DNA of 64,000 nt from Tillandsia leiboldiana. Lineage: Eukaryota; Streptophyta; Magnoliopsida; Poales; Bromeliaceae. The stretch's first letter is position 1; every line of letters starts with the position of its first letter. The notes beneath the pieces were generated by a model. That model was not told the DNA's origin. It worked only from the letters and a program-made list of their open reading frames with translations, and made no database searches. The stretch is from assembly GCA_029204045.2 (NCBI GenBank), contig CM055077.1:4056746-4120745 (forward strand), read 5' to 3'. Both the position numbers and the translations under genes were made by a program. Positions 32,894 to 44,692 of this stretch are shown here, in pieces.

Positions 32894-34106
32894 TTTTTTA
32901 CTTCTTTTCTTTGTAATGCTAACTGTTGGTATGGCTGCTTGGTTTAAACCTTTATTATTAACTTATGTAGTATGAATTTTATGCCTTTCTTTCTAATGTC
33001 CGGTGATAGAATATTGTAGTTTCCCTAATCACCAATGTTTGTACTCTTGAATGTTGCAACTAAACACTCTTTATGTGATATGGCTATAATACTATGTTGT
33101 GATACATGTGTATTGATGCAGAATTGACATTGTTTGTCTATGTCAAGCATATGATAAATATGAGTTAGCTGTAATTTTAATTTTAGATGCTATGCAAATT
33201 GCATTAATTTTCAATTTGTCTACTACAATGCTGAGTTTTTTGGGCTTTGGAGGTGTGGGTTCCAGAACCCAGGGGTGTTGGGTTGCTGACTTTGAACCCA
33301 CGAGCAAAGAAAGAAAGAAAGGAAGAAAAGAGAAGAAGGAAGGAGAAGTGAAGTATGAGTTGAATTTTAATTAGAAAAAAATTAAAAATTTTAATTTAAA
33401 ATTTTAAACATTTAAATTTATTATTTTTAATTTTTAAATTTAAATTTTAAATTTTAAATTTAAATTTTTAATTTTTAAAATTTCAAATTAAAATTATAAA
33501 ATTTAAATTTAAATTTTAAAATTTTAAAATTTGACAATTTTAAAATTTTAAAATTTAAATTTAAATTTTATAATTTTAATTTGAAATTTTAAAAATTAAA
33601 AATTTAAATTTAAAATTTAAAATTTAAATTTAAAAATTAAAAATAATAAATTTAAATGTTTAAAATTTTAAATTAAAATTTTTAAATTAAAATTATAATA
33701 TTAATGTGAAAATCTGATTTTCAAATTTGATTTGTTTAAATTTGAAATTTACAATTATAAATAATTAAAATTTATATTTAAAGCATAGTTGTATATAGAT
33801 TATAAATGTTAAAAAATACAGGTTTTACTTATGTTTTACATCATTGTATATTAATTATACAATAATGTAAAATGCACTCATAATTAAGGGTAAAATTGGT
33901 ATTTTGGATTACAAAAACTACTTTTTCGATTATTCTTCTAGAATTCCAAAAAACTTACCAAACAATATTTACTTTATTCAAGAGAATAAGCTAGAATATT
34001 ACCAAACACAATATTCATTTTATTCCTTTCTATCCTAGAATATAATAGAATTATGGGAATAAAAAAATTAATTCTCCTCAAATTTATCCTATTTTCAAAC
34101 GCAGCC
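32894..34106. other. 3' part of the Harbinger element: UTR and AT-rich tail
   Basis: Up to about 33370 it is ordinary AT-rich sequence with a GAAAGAAAGAAAGGAAG tract. From 33370 to 33720 it is almost entirely AAATTTAAATTT-type repeats that form long self-complementary stretches. No gene seen. Confidence 0.5.
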
Positions 34107-34833
34107 TAAAAAGATAATTAGTTGTACCAGAGATAAGTATAAATTTTGGAACAAATTGGAACTAATGTAATTTTGTGTTTGGTTGAATTTTAGGTTAGTA
34201 ACAGATATAAAAAAAATAGCGTTTGGAAATAATTGAAGAATAAGAGGAATAGAAAATTAACTTTTGTGTTAAAAGACTAAAATATCCTTTCCTTTTTAGT
34301 TTTTTTTTCAAAATTAAAGTTTCAACCTTTATTCAAATTTTTAATATTTATTAATTTTAATTTTTATAAAAATTTTAAGTGGGAGCAAAAAAACAAAAGT
34401 TAATTTTTAAATTTAAGTGGGAGAAAATTTTATTTTTTAAATTTATATAAATTCTAAAAAAAATTATAAAAAAATTGTATAAATTTTAAAATTTTAAAAT
34501 TAATATTTTTTTCACAAAAATAAAATAAAATTTTTAGATTTATTAAAATATAAAATTAAAAGAATTAAAATTTATAAAATAAAAAATTTAAAATTTAAAT
34601 ATCTTTTAAAATTTAAAAATTTTAATTTAAAAAAATAGAAAAATAATAAAGTAAAAAAAAAACATAAAAAATAAAAAAATAAATAAAAAAGGCAGAGTGC
34701 CCCTTCCCAAGGCACTCTGCCTTGGGAGAGTGCCTTGGAAGGGGCCTAGAGGGGTCCACCTAGCTTGTTCGGGCGGGGGGGGGGAGGGACCTGTTACCGG
34801 GTTGTTCCGGTTTTGATCGGAACAACCCGGTAA

Positions 34834-34866
<33 letters not shown>

Positions 34867-34957
34867 ATAGGTATACCAAACTATTCCCCCCTAAATCCAA
34901 TAGTGTTTGGGTACAAAGGGGGCTTATCCCCTCTTTGTACCCAAACCAAACGGTAGT
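34107..34957. repeat. MITE-derived flank shared with 43249-44283
   Basis: From AATTAGTTGTACCAGAGATA to CCCAAACCAAACGG this segment is repeated between P450 copies 2 and 3. It contains a GGCACTCTGCC hairpin (34700-34730), GGTTGTTCCGG inverted repeats, a 32-base G run (34834-34865) and the palindromic GGGTACAAAGGGGG/CCCTCTTTGTACCC end. It looks like a rearranged PIF-type MITE whose left end was lost. Confidence 0.6.
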
Positions 34958-34961
34958 GATA

Positions 34962-34984
34962 CTCGTTTAACCCACATGTCCACA

Positions 34985-35036
<52 letters not shown>

Positions 35037-35062
35037 GAGTATGATTTTGATGGGAACTTTGG
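34962..35062. repeat. Dispersed repeat with embedded (AAT)n
   Basis: GATACTCGTTTAACC, then (AAT)n (34987-35036), then GAGTATGATTTTGATGG. The same segment occurs inverted at 52092-52185. Confidence 0.7.
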
Positions 35063-35830
35063 CACTACGTTTGGTTCGGGTACAAAGGGGGATATCCCCC
35101 TTTGTACCCAAAGGCTTCGTTTGGTTCATGTATTAGAGAAAATTAGTAGTATCAGGGATAAGTATAAATTTAGGAACAAGTTAGAACTAATGTGAATTTG
35201 TGTTTGGTTGGGTATTAGGTTTGTACCAGGTATAAGAAAAATAATGTTTGGTAGTGATTGAAGAATAAGAGGAATAAAGAGTTGACTTTTGTGTTAAATG
35301 ACGAAAAACGTTTCACTACGTTTGGTTCGGGTACAAAGGGAGGGGGGGACGTTTGGTTCGGGTACAAAGGAGGGATATCCCCCCTTTGTACCCAAACGTT
35401 ATTGGAATGGGGGTGGGGGGGGGAGGAATAGGTTGGTATACCTATTCCCCCCCAAACCGGGTTGTCCCGGTAAAAACTGGGACAACCCGTTAAGAGGGGG
35501 GAATTCCCATTCCTCCCCCCCCCCCGAACTACCGAGTATTGCTGCTTCGTGTTTCCCCTTTACCCCTGCACGACTCCCGAGCTCCCCATCGTCCTCCTTC
35601 TCCTCTTGCTCTCCTTGCTTCTTCTCCCAAACACCCAACCCCATCTCCCCGCCTACCTCTTCCTCGTCGCCCGGCCTTCGTGGTTGCTCCGGGGGGGGGG
35701 GGGAATAGGTTGGTATACCTATTCCCCGCCAAACCGGGTTGTCCCGGTAAAAACCGGGACAACCCGTTAAGAGGGGGGAATTCCCATTCCTCCCCCCCCC
35801 CCCCCCCCCCCCCGAACTACCGAGTATTGC
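35063..35830. repeat. Nested MITE fragments and duplicated inverted-repeat block
   Basis: It holds two further GGTTCGGGTACAAAGG palindromes (35082-35110, 35323-35398) and a MITE-internal segment (35113-35290) related to 42174-42350. A block of about 130 bp with GGGTTGTCCCGGTAAAAAC is present twice (35413-35540 and 35690-35830), each ending GAACTACCGAGTATTGC. Long C runs (for example 35792-35813) are present. No gene: the GC-rich frames here are spurious. Confidence 0.6.
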
Positions 35831-36245
35831 TCTCTCTAGGGTTCCTTTTTATGTAATAGAGAAGAACAATGTAGAGAGAGTCGGTAAAAAATGAGCTTTC
35901 TTTGTTTTTCTTGCTTGATTCAAGATTCCAAGGTTGACCGGAGGAATGTTAAGATGTAGCAAGAAGAACGGAATCGGAAGGTACTTCAAAAAAAGGTGTA
36001 GCAAGAAGGATTTTTCAATTAAAAGGTTGCATGCCCATTGAAATAGATTGATAATCTCTAACCAAATCTTGTAATCTTCTCAATTTAATAGTGGATTTGA
36101 TCTCTTCGTGCCCGTGGATGTAGCCCGAATTTGGGTGAACCAAGTAAATCTTCTTGTATTATTGTGGTTATGCTTGGATTTTTTTTTTCTACTTTATTTA
36201 TTCCAAATTTTTTACTCCTTGGTTGTGGGTGATTAAGATACAACA
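35831..36245 (+). repeat. Partial copia LTR, copy 2
   Basis: It matches the 3' two-thirds of the LTR at 16073-16689 (from CTCTAGGGTTCC to GATACAACA). The rest of the copia element is absent, so the duplication or a later deletion ended inside the LTR. Confidence 0.75.
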
Positions 36246-36708
36246 TGAATTTATTAGTATTGTTAGTACATTGTTAGTGCAGATTCCGTTATTATCATGT
36301 AGTAATGCAGTTATTCGATCTAAGCTTACAAGAAACGGTAAAAGCGTACAAATATTACTTGAATTATAGACTATTTTGAATCGGTTATCTAAATCTTTAA
36401 AATTTTGATTTTGCTATCCAACTTTTTAGTTTGTTTGATTTGGATCAATCAACGGTAGTTTGACTTCAAACTTTAAGCTAATTACTTATATTAATAAATT
36501 TATAGTTTCAAGAGTTGTATAATATATATACTAACTAAATCTGTAAAATTAAATGACGCACACAAAATTTGAAGTCAAAGTGTCGTTGATTGATTTAAAT
36601 CAGATAAATTAAAAAGTTGGATAATAAAATCAAAATTATAAAGAAACTGAAGTTCTGTAAGCATTATCAGCTATAAGCTTACAATCTAGTGTTGCAGCAG
36701 TAGAATTT

Positions 36709-37011
36709 ATGCAGCATTCCATCTTTTCTATTCTGTCTCACCAAAATGCACTGGAATATAAGAGCAAGTACTACAAGGATTTGTTGCCAAAGTTGTTATT
36801 TTCAAATAGAACTCATTCAAGTTTATTAATACTGCAAAAGGAAAATGTTTCTCAGTTTAATAGGAGCACCAGAGAAAAGTTTCTGCCAGAGAAAATCTCT
36901 TCTTTACTCTCCTCTGTGCAAAGTAAAGAGTACTATGAACTAATCATGACCCCAAACAACTCAACCCCTAAAGCTTTTGTAGAGCCCAAGAGTGTATCAT
37001 TATCTGTGTAA
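36709..37011 (+). other. Small conserved open frame, 100 codons, copy 2
   Basis: Open from ATG (MQHSIFSILSHQNALEYKS) to TAA. It is conserved at 45158-45460 (one V-to-I change seen) and disrupted in copy 1. No domain, signal peptide or family was recognised. Conservation may only reflect recent duplication. Confidence 0.25.
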
Positions 37012-37355
37012 ATAGGATTGATGCATCAAAATTAAAGTTCAGAGTCATCTCTAATTAGTAATGAATAAAGAAATATAGAGAAAACCATGAAAATATTTGT
37101 AATTTAGATCATGCTAATTTTCAGAATGTAGGATCAATCTAGGTGTAAAGTGTACCAAAAATAGATAGTAAAGCTAGTTATGAGTTAACATAAACTAGTT
37201 ATATTTGCCAATACACATGTATCTTTTCTGCAATTCACACAAGCCCAGTTGCATTGCTCACCAAAAGTGGCACAACATTTACTTTGTCATTTGCTATTAT
37301 TGGAAAACCACACACTCTTAACATATATATGTGTGTACGAGCACGGCGAAATCGA

Positions 37356-40142
37356 TCATAGCCTACGAAACTTGATTGGAGCACCGTGCTGAGGATGGAG
37401 AGTTATAACAGTATACGGAGCGTGAATGTACGATGGCGAGAGCTCGAAGGTGAACCGCTGAAGGATCATGCTGAGCCCCATCTTAGCTTCGAGCAGCGCG
37501 AAGCTTTGCCCAATACAAATGCGGGGGCCCCAACCGAACGGAAAGAACGCGACTCGGTCTTTCGAAGCCTTTGATATCCCCTCCGCAAATCTATCCGGCC
37601 TGAACTCGGAGGCGTCTTCGCCCCAAATGTCAGGATCGTGGTGCAGGAAGATGATAGGCAACGCGAGGTTTACTCCAGGCGGGTAAGTTATGTCTCCGAG
37701 CTTCATTTCTTTGTATGTTTCCCTGGTGAGGAAGATCACAGGCGGGTAGAGTCGAAGAACCTCGTATAAAATCATCGTCACCTGTCACACACATAAAAGT
37801 TCAAATTATTCCTGTTAAGTTCTAATTTGGCATGACTTCCAAATCTTCCGGTGTCCATATATACGCTGTAAAACTCTGTAAAATTTGTCATTCACTGAAA
37901 AGAAGAACAAAAACGCTAGGAGAATTGAACTGGTACTCACAATCTTCAAGCGGCTTAAGCTGTCGAAATCGGGTCTATTATTCCCAAATACTTGCAAAAC
38001 CTCTTCTCTTGCGCGAGCCTGCCACTCGGGATGCATGCTTAGAGCAACCATCGTCCATGTCAGAAACACCGATGTCGTCTCTTGTCCTGCAAAGTAGAAT
38101 AACTTGCATTCCTCAATCACGTCGTCAGTGCTCATCTTGAGGTTCGAGTTTGCGTTCTCTTTGACGTATCTCATATTCGACTCCAGCATCAAGCCCAGTA
38201 GGTCGTCGTTAGTAGCTTCGCCCACCTTAATAGCTTTTTCCCTCTTCTCAATTATGCCTCTTAGGAGCGATCGAACCTCTCTAGCGATCTCTTTCATTCT
38301 CTTATTGTTTTTCGTCGGTAGAAACCTATACAACAGCAAATAATGATAGCTTAACTCGGCAAACGAGAGGATGCTTATCAAGTTCTCTTTGACTACAATC
38401 GAAGGTGACATTTTGAAGAAAAATACATCATATTTCAAACGATTGAGTTCATTGATTTAACGGCAAATCCTGACAGGCAATTGGAACATGAACTCAAATG
38501 AGAAAAGAACACACCTGTAACCTGGTAAATACAAATACCGAAAAGCCTGAATAAGGCGCTCGGCAACCTCCGATTGAAGCTGAAATATTCGTTGTCCTTC
38601 TTGGTAGCTGCTACCGAAAGCAGACCGGGAGATGACGTCTCCCGTGAAGTTTTGCAGCTCCGGCAAGACATCTATTTCAAACGATCCTTCTGAAGGAACT
38701 AAATTCTCCCATCTGGCGATCAACTCAGTACAGCAAGTAGCGAACGACGGCAGCATACGCTGGAAAGGCATACACAAAGAACAGATTCATTGAAGAGGAA
38801 AATGTGAGTTAGTTAACACCGAAATGCATCTATCTTTGTATATCAGATCAGATATTTAGCTTCATATCAACTATTTCTTATTGTCCAATACCCTAGAAGC
38901 AAGGATCTAATGACCACTGTGTTGTACGCTGCCGACAAAGTATTGGCATGGCACGACCACCCTATTGACGGCACGCGCGGTGCGGCACCGTGTCATACCG
39001 TGCCGGCACTCAACATGATCCTGTGCCTCGGCACTTAATCATCTAATGTTGAAATCTTATTGGAACTGGCCAATATCTTATTCATCCTTCGTAACCATAT
39101 CGCATCCTGTATCTGACGAAATAGGACGGGTATTCCTTCGAAAGCACAAATTACCTTGAGCTTTTCCAGATGAAAAGCCGGATTGAGGATTCTCCTGTGC
39201 CTGGCCCATTTTTCGCCTTCATGGTTTGAGAACCCGTTAGCCAACAATTTTCCGACAGCGCTTGACCACGGTTTCTCAAAGTGCCCAAACTTGTTCGACA
39301 GAACATCCCTTACCAGCTCTGGGTCTGTAATTGTCACTCTGGGTGTTGGACCAAACCAAGTAAAAAATAATTTACCTGCAATTTTGAGCTTTCAGCATAT
39401 CAGAGATACATCACAAATGATCATTTAAAGAAAGCTTTACCACTAATTACACATTTCAAATCAAAATTTCTTGAATTTTAATTCCATTCCACCACTTTTC
39501 ATTGTTAATGGCCATCTCCGAAAGAAGCTGCGTAAACCGTTTCGATTTAATCTTACATCTCTTCGTAGGGGAAAACAATAATTGAATTGGCAGATCATCA
39601 GAAGATCTAACATGTAATCAATGTGCAACTCATACTAATATCATAATATGTATAAAAAATATTCACGGACACATCAACAGCTCATAAGATCAAATATTCT
39701 GGAGCACTCGCATGTAAATACTTTTTTTTTTTCACTTTTTTTATCTAACTTTTAAAAACTTAAATTTTGCCTTTCTTAAAATTTCAGAAATATTTTCAGT
39801 AAGCAATTGAACGAAAAGACCAAATTATCTATAAAAATTTTGTTTTTATAATTTTATAATTTTTCAGAGATTACTGTATTAATGCAGAGTACGAAATGAC
39901 CAAATTACTTACTTTTATATATATAGTAGAGTTTATATATTTTTAAAAGCTCAAGTCTAACTATACTATACTTGTAAATTTTTTACCATTAAATTTGTAT
40001 TGAGATCCGTATTATTATACTTTTTCTTTTTTTCTTTTTAGTTGACTTTACAATAATACGGATATCAATACAAATTTAATAATAAAAAATTCACAAGCAT
40101 AATTAGACTTATTTTTTTAAAAGTATATAACTATTTAAACTC

Positions 40143-40228
<86 letters not shown>

Positions 40229-41450
40229 CGCTAGACTGGAATACTATTAATAGTATCAAGTCATTAGTGCTATTAAATTTTTAACCCTTGGATTAAAAGA
40301 TGTGTGGTTGAGGTGATAGTGGGCCCCTTGGATTTAATAGGTGGTTGGAGAAATAATAAAATCTAAGGAGTGAAAATGATCAAATAGGTTGATCTAAGAG
40401 TAGAAAACTTGATAGCACCAATAATTTGATACTATTAATAGTATAGTATATATATATATATATATATATATAGTCCGGATAGAATACTATCGATAGCACC
40501 AAGCAATTGGTGCTATCAAGTTTTCTGCCGTTTGATGAAAATATATGCGGTTGGAATTATAGTGGTCCCCTAAGATTTTTACTATTCAACCAACCATCTA
40601 GTAAACCCTAGGGGACCACTATCATTTTAACCATATATTTTTTAATCCAAATGCTAAAAACTTAATAGCACCAATGACTTGGTGCTATCGATAGTATTCT
40701 AGCCTAATTCTATATATATATATATATATATATAATTTTTTAATATATTTTTATTATATAGAAAATGATCATAATATATCAACTAAATGCATAAACTTCA
40801 AATTTTTAAAAAATAAAATATAAATATTTAAAAGTAAAACAAATTGAGTATTTACACCAGAATTTTTATATATTTTAGTAAAAAAATAAAACTGAAGAAC
40901 TCTTTTTTTTTCATAATTGTAGAATTTGAAACAGCTAAACAGTATTATTATTATTATTATTACTATTATTATATAATTTCAAGCCAATTAGAAAAAAAAA
41001 AATTAAAAGTACCCAAAAAAAAAAAAAAAAAAAAAAAATAGAAAGGGATTTGTTACCCAAAGTAGAATAATTACTGAACTAAAATCACAAAATGAAAAGG
41101 AAAAGAAGAAGAAGAAGAAGAAAACCGTGGTGGAGCATGGCTTGGTGCAAGAGCGGGGAGACGCGGGGGACGATGCGGTGCGGGGAGGAGGAGAGAGAGA
41201 GGGGTTGGGAGCGGGCGGCGGCGTTGAGCCGGGCGTTCTCCGGGAGGTCGCCGGCGATCGGCCGGTAGCGCCTCCCCCGCAGCCCCTGCTCCCGCAGCGC
41301 CCGCTCCAGCCGCCTCGGCCTCAGCAGCCCCCACTCCACCGCCCGTATTCCCCACCACACCACCACCCCCAACACCAACACCAACACCACCACCACCACC
41401 ACCAACATTGCCCATGGCGACTCCATCTCCTTCTCAATTTCCATTCCCAT
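37356..41450 (-). CDS. CYP72A: Cytochrome P450, CYP72A type, copy 2 (five exons)
   Basis: Exons: 41450-41126, 39375-39155, 38759-38515, 38325-37941 and 37781-37356, again 533 aa with the same intron phases as copy 1. Exon 1 and exon 3 translate identically to copy 1. Exons 4 and 5 differ, mostly in or near substrate-contact regions: SVFLTW for SLLLTW after the I-helix motif, VIFLTRE for LIFVTRK after the ExxR helix, GDITY for GGITY and NLAL for NLVL. All signature motifs (AGQETT, EVLR, FRPDRF, haem Cys481) are kept, so the enzyme is predicted to be active, perhaps with shifted substrate preference. The last is inference from the position of the changes. Intron 1 is 1.75 kb and has the empty LINE site. 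Confidence 0.9.
40143..40227. repeat. (TA)n microsatellite
   Basis: About 85 bp of TA repeats beside the MITE at 40228. Confidence 0.9.
40228..40710. mobile_element. Two adjacent (TA)n-flanked MITEs in intron 1 of copy 2
   Basis: Orthologues of those at 20585-20803 and 20819-21055: members at 40228-40447 and 40472-40710, separated by (TA)n. They were present before the copy 1/copy 2 duplication. Confidence 0.65.
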
Positions 41451-41676
41451 GGCTGGTAATGAGAGGGTTAGGAGGAGAGAGCAAAGTGTGTTGGCCTTAA
41501 ATAGCCCACATCCCTATCCTGTGAGTCACGCTCGAAATGAGAGACACGCTCGAAATGACGTAAAATTAAGACGCTGTGTTCGTGTATTCTGTGAGGATTA
41601 CATATGGATATATTTCGTCAGTAATTTAATTGATAATATAATATTATAAAAAATAGAATTTATATATTTTTTTATA

Positions 41677-41884
41677 AAAGCAATGCTACATGTATGGGTG
41701 TACATCATACATCTCCATCATTTTAATGGTGCCGACATTTTTTACGGGTCACATCAAGTGACCCATCATCACACCCCCACCCTTAGATGGGTGGGGGTGT
41801 GACCCATCATCACACCCCCACCCTTAGATGGGTGGGGGTGTGAGATGTATACCCCTTACGGGTGTACACATAGCATTTTCCTTT
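41677..41884. mobile_element. 208-bp hairpin MITE upstream of P450 copy 2
   Basis: The copy 1 flank at about 25520 lacks this block, which defines it as an insertion. Ends are inverted (CAATGCTACATG and, reversed, AATGCTATGTGTAC), with TTATA on both sides (41672-41676, 41885-41889). The interior has two tandem perfect hairpins CACACCCCCACCC-TTAGAT-GGGTGGGGGTGTG. A relative lies at 54979-55132. Confidence 0.75.
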
Positions 41885-42173
41885 TTATAATATAAGTTTA
41901 ATTATATTTATAAATTTTTTATTATTAAATTTGTATTAAAATTTATAGTTTTATAAAATTAATTAAAGAGAGGGAAAGAAAAAATATACAACACAAATCT
42001 TAATGCAAATTTAATGATAAAAAAATTTACTGGTATATTTTTTGCTTATGTTTTTGAAAGTATATTAGCCCTACTCTATTATAAATATTGTGTTCGTTAA
42101 AAGTGTTTTTGGTTTGAATTAATTTGCGATTATTACATATTGATTCTCATCGGTCATGTAGTATTACTCTTAA

Positions 42174-43248
42174 GTATCGTTTGGTTCGGGGATTAGTGAG
42201 AATTAGTAGTACCAGGTATAAGTATAAAGTACGGAATAAGGGTAAAAAAGTGTTTGGAATGGTTCTAGGGATAAGAGATTTTGTATTTGATATAATAATG
42301 AGGAATAAGAGGAATAAAGAGGTTAAATTGTGTAAATTACTTTTTTACCCTCAAGATTTAATATGTGATAAAAGTTGTTAAAATCTAATTAGTTCGTTTT
42401 AATTAATGAATTAAAGCTTTAAAAAAATTAAGATAAAATCAAAATCATAATCAAATTATATTTTTTAAAAATAATATTTAATTTAATATTTTTTTCTCAA
42501 ATTAAATTTAAAATTTTAAATATAAAATTTCAACATTTAAATTTTAAAATTTAAAATTATATAATATTATTTTAAATTATAAATTTTAAACATAAAATTT
42601 TTTAATTTTCAAATAATAACTTTTACTTTCTTCGTTTTAATTAATGGATTAAAGCCTTACAAAAATTAAGATAAAATTAAAATCAAAATCAAAATCAAAA
42701 TTATAATCAAAATCAAAATTAAATTTCAAATTATATTTTATGAAAATAATATTTAATTTAACATTTTATTTGTTTAAATTAAAGTTAAAATTTCGAATAT
42801 AAAATTTCAAAATTTAAAGTCTTACAAAAATTATGATAAAATCAAAATCAAAATAAAATTTCTAAAATTTCGAAAATAATATTTAATTTAATATCCAATT
42901 AAATTAAAAAGAGAGAGGAGAGAGAGGGATTTGTGATGATGAGAGTGTATTGGGAAGAAGAAAAAAAAGAGAGAGGAGAGAGAAATTTGTGATGATGAGT
43001 GTATTGGGAAGAAGAGAGAGAGGGGAGAGAGAGGGATTTGTGATGATGAGAGTGTATTGAAAAAAGAGAAAGGATGGGAGGAGGGATAATTTGGTAAAAA
43101 ATAAATTTATAAAATAATGGGTAAGAACTGTTATTCCAGCTTATTCTGTTTGTACTGGAACTACTGTACCTAATAGTTCCCCCTTTGTTTAATAGTGTTT
43201 GGGTACAAAGGGGGGATATCCCCCTTTATACCCAAACCAAACAAAGCC
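42174..43248. mobile_element. Non-autonomous PIF/Harbinger element (1.07 kb) upstream of P450 copy 2
   Basis: Ends GTATCGTTTGGTTCGGG and CCCAAACCAAACAAAGCC are inverted, with TAA on both sides (42171-42173 and 43249-43251). The interior is AT-rich with a GAGAGAGGAGAGAGA / TTTGTGATGATGAG duplication (about 42910-43050) and no coding capacity. It occupies the position homologous to the 8.3-kb element next to copy 1. Confidence 0.7.
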
Positions 43249-44376
43249 TAAAAAGAGAATTAGTTGTACCAGAGATAAGTATAAATTTTGGAACAAGCTG
43301 GAACTAATGTAAATTTGTGTTTGGTTGGATTTTAGGTTAGTAACAGATATAAAAAAAATAGCGTTTGGAAATAATTGAAGAATAAGAGGAATAGAAAATT
43401 AATTTTTGTGTTAAAAGATTAAAATATTCTTTTCTTTTTAGTTTTTTTTTTCAAAATTAAAGTTTCAAAATTTATTCAAATTTTTAATATTTATTAATTT
43501 TAATTTTTATAAAAATTTTAAGTCGGAGCAAAAAAAAAAGTTAATTTTTAAATTTAAGTAGGAGAAAATTTTATTTTTTAAATTTATATAAATTATAAAA
43601 AAAATTATAAAAAAATTGTATAAATTTTAAAATTTTAAAATTAATATTTTTTTTACAAAAATAAACTAAAATTTTTAGATTTATTAAAATATAAAATTAA
43701 AAGAATTAAAATTTATAAAATAAAAAATAAAAAATTTAAATATCTTTTAAAATTTAAAAATTCTAATTTTAAAAAAAAGAAAAATAATAAAGTTAAAAAA
43801 AACATAAAAAATAAAAAAATTAAAAAAAAAAATCCCAAGGCACTCTGCCTTGGGATAGTGCCTTGGAAGGGGCATAGAGGGGCCCACCTAGCTTATTCGG
43901 GCTTGTTCGGAGGGAGGGGCGGGGGGGGGGGGGGGGGGGGGGGGGGAGGGGGGAACACAAATCCCCCCTGTTACCGGGTTGTTCCGGTCTTATTCGGGCT
44001 TGTTCGGAGGGGGGGGGGGGAAGGGGGGAACACAAATCCCCCCTGTTACCAGGTTGTTCCGGTCAAAATCGGAACAACCCGGTAACAGGGACCGGAACAA
44101 CCCGGTAATAGGGGGGATACCGGAACAACCCGGTAACATGGAGGATTTGTGTCCCCCCCCCCCCCCCCCCCCCCCCTCCACAACCCGGTAAGAGGGGGAA
44201 TAGGTATACCAACCTATTCCTCCCTAAATCCAATAGTGTTTGGGTACAAAGGGGGCTTATCCCCCTTTTGTACCCAAACCAAACGGTATCTCAGAGAACG
44301 GTTAGGGCGAACGTTCGCCCGCCGCGTTGCCATTTCCGACGTACACAATTTTAGAGTGGACCTATTTCCGACGTAC
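43249..44376. repeat. MITE-derived flank (second copy) and junction
   Basis: 43249-44283 repeats 34107-34957 with extra GGTTGTTCCGG inverted repeats (43972-44130), a 26-base G run (43921-43946) and a 24-base C run (44153-44176). 44284-44376 is unique and contains GACGTACAC twice. It joins directly into the copia LTR fragment. Confidence 0.6.
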
Positions 44377-44692
44377 ACTGGAGGAATGTTAAGAGGCGTT
44401 CTGAAGTGAGATTCACGGAATCAGAAGGTACTTCAAAAAAAGATGTAGCAAGAAAGATTTTTCAATTAAAAGGTTGCATGCCCATTGAAATAGATTGATA
44501 ATTTCTAATCAAATCTTGTAATCTTCTTAATTTAATAGTGGATTTGATCTCTTCGTGCCCGTGGATGTAGCCCGAATTTGGGTGAATCAAGTAAATCTTC
44601 TTATATTATTGTGGTTATGCTTGGATTTTTTTTTTCTACTTTATTTATTCCAAATTTTTTACTCCTTGGTTGTGGGTGATTAAGATACAACA
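44377..44692 (+). repeat. Partial copia LTR, copy 3
   Basis: It starts ACTGGAGGAATGTTAAG and ends GATACAACA, matching the last 320 bp of the LTR at 16073-16689. It is shorter on the left than copy 2. Confidence 0.7.

Larger units (their letters stand above)
25811..34106 (+). mobile_element. PIF/Harbinger DNA transposon, 8.3 kb, both genes open
   Basis: Left end GGCTTTGTTTGGAAACAG (25811) and right end CTATTTTCAAACGCAGCC (to 34106) are imperfect inverted repeats. They are flanked by TAA (25808-25810 and 34107-34109), the 3-bp target typical of PIF/Harbinger. Inside are the two genes this superfamily needs: a Myb/SANT-like DNA-binding ORF1 and a DDE transposase, both on the plus strand with intact spliced frames. 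The remainder is tandem repeats (units of 159, 147 and 49 bp), a direct repeat and an AT-rich tail. It lies about 0.5 kb upstream of the P450 copy 1 start codon. Because both genes are open it may be autonomous; activity is inference. Confidence 0.88.
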
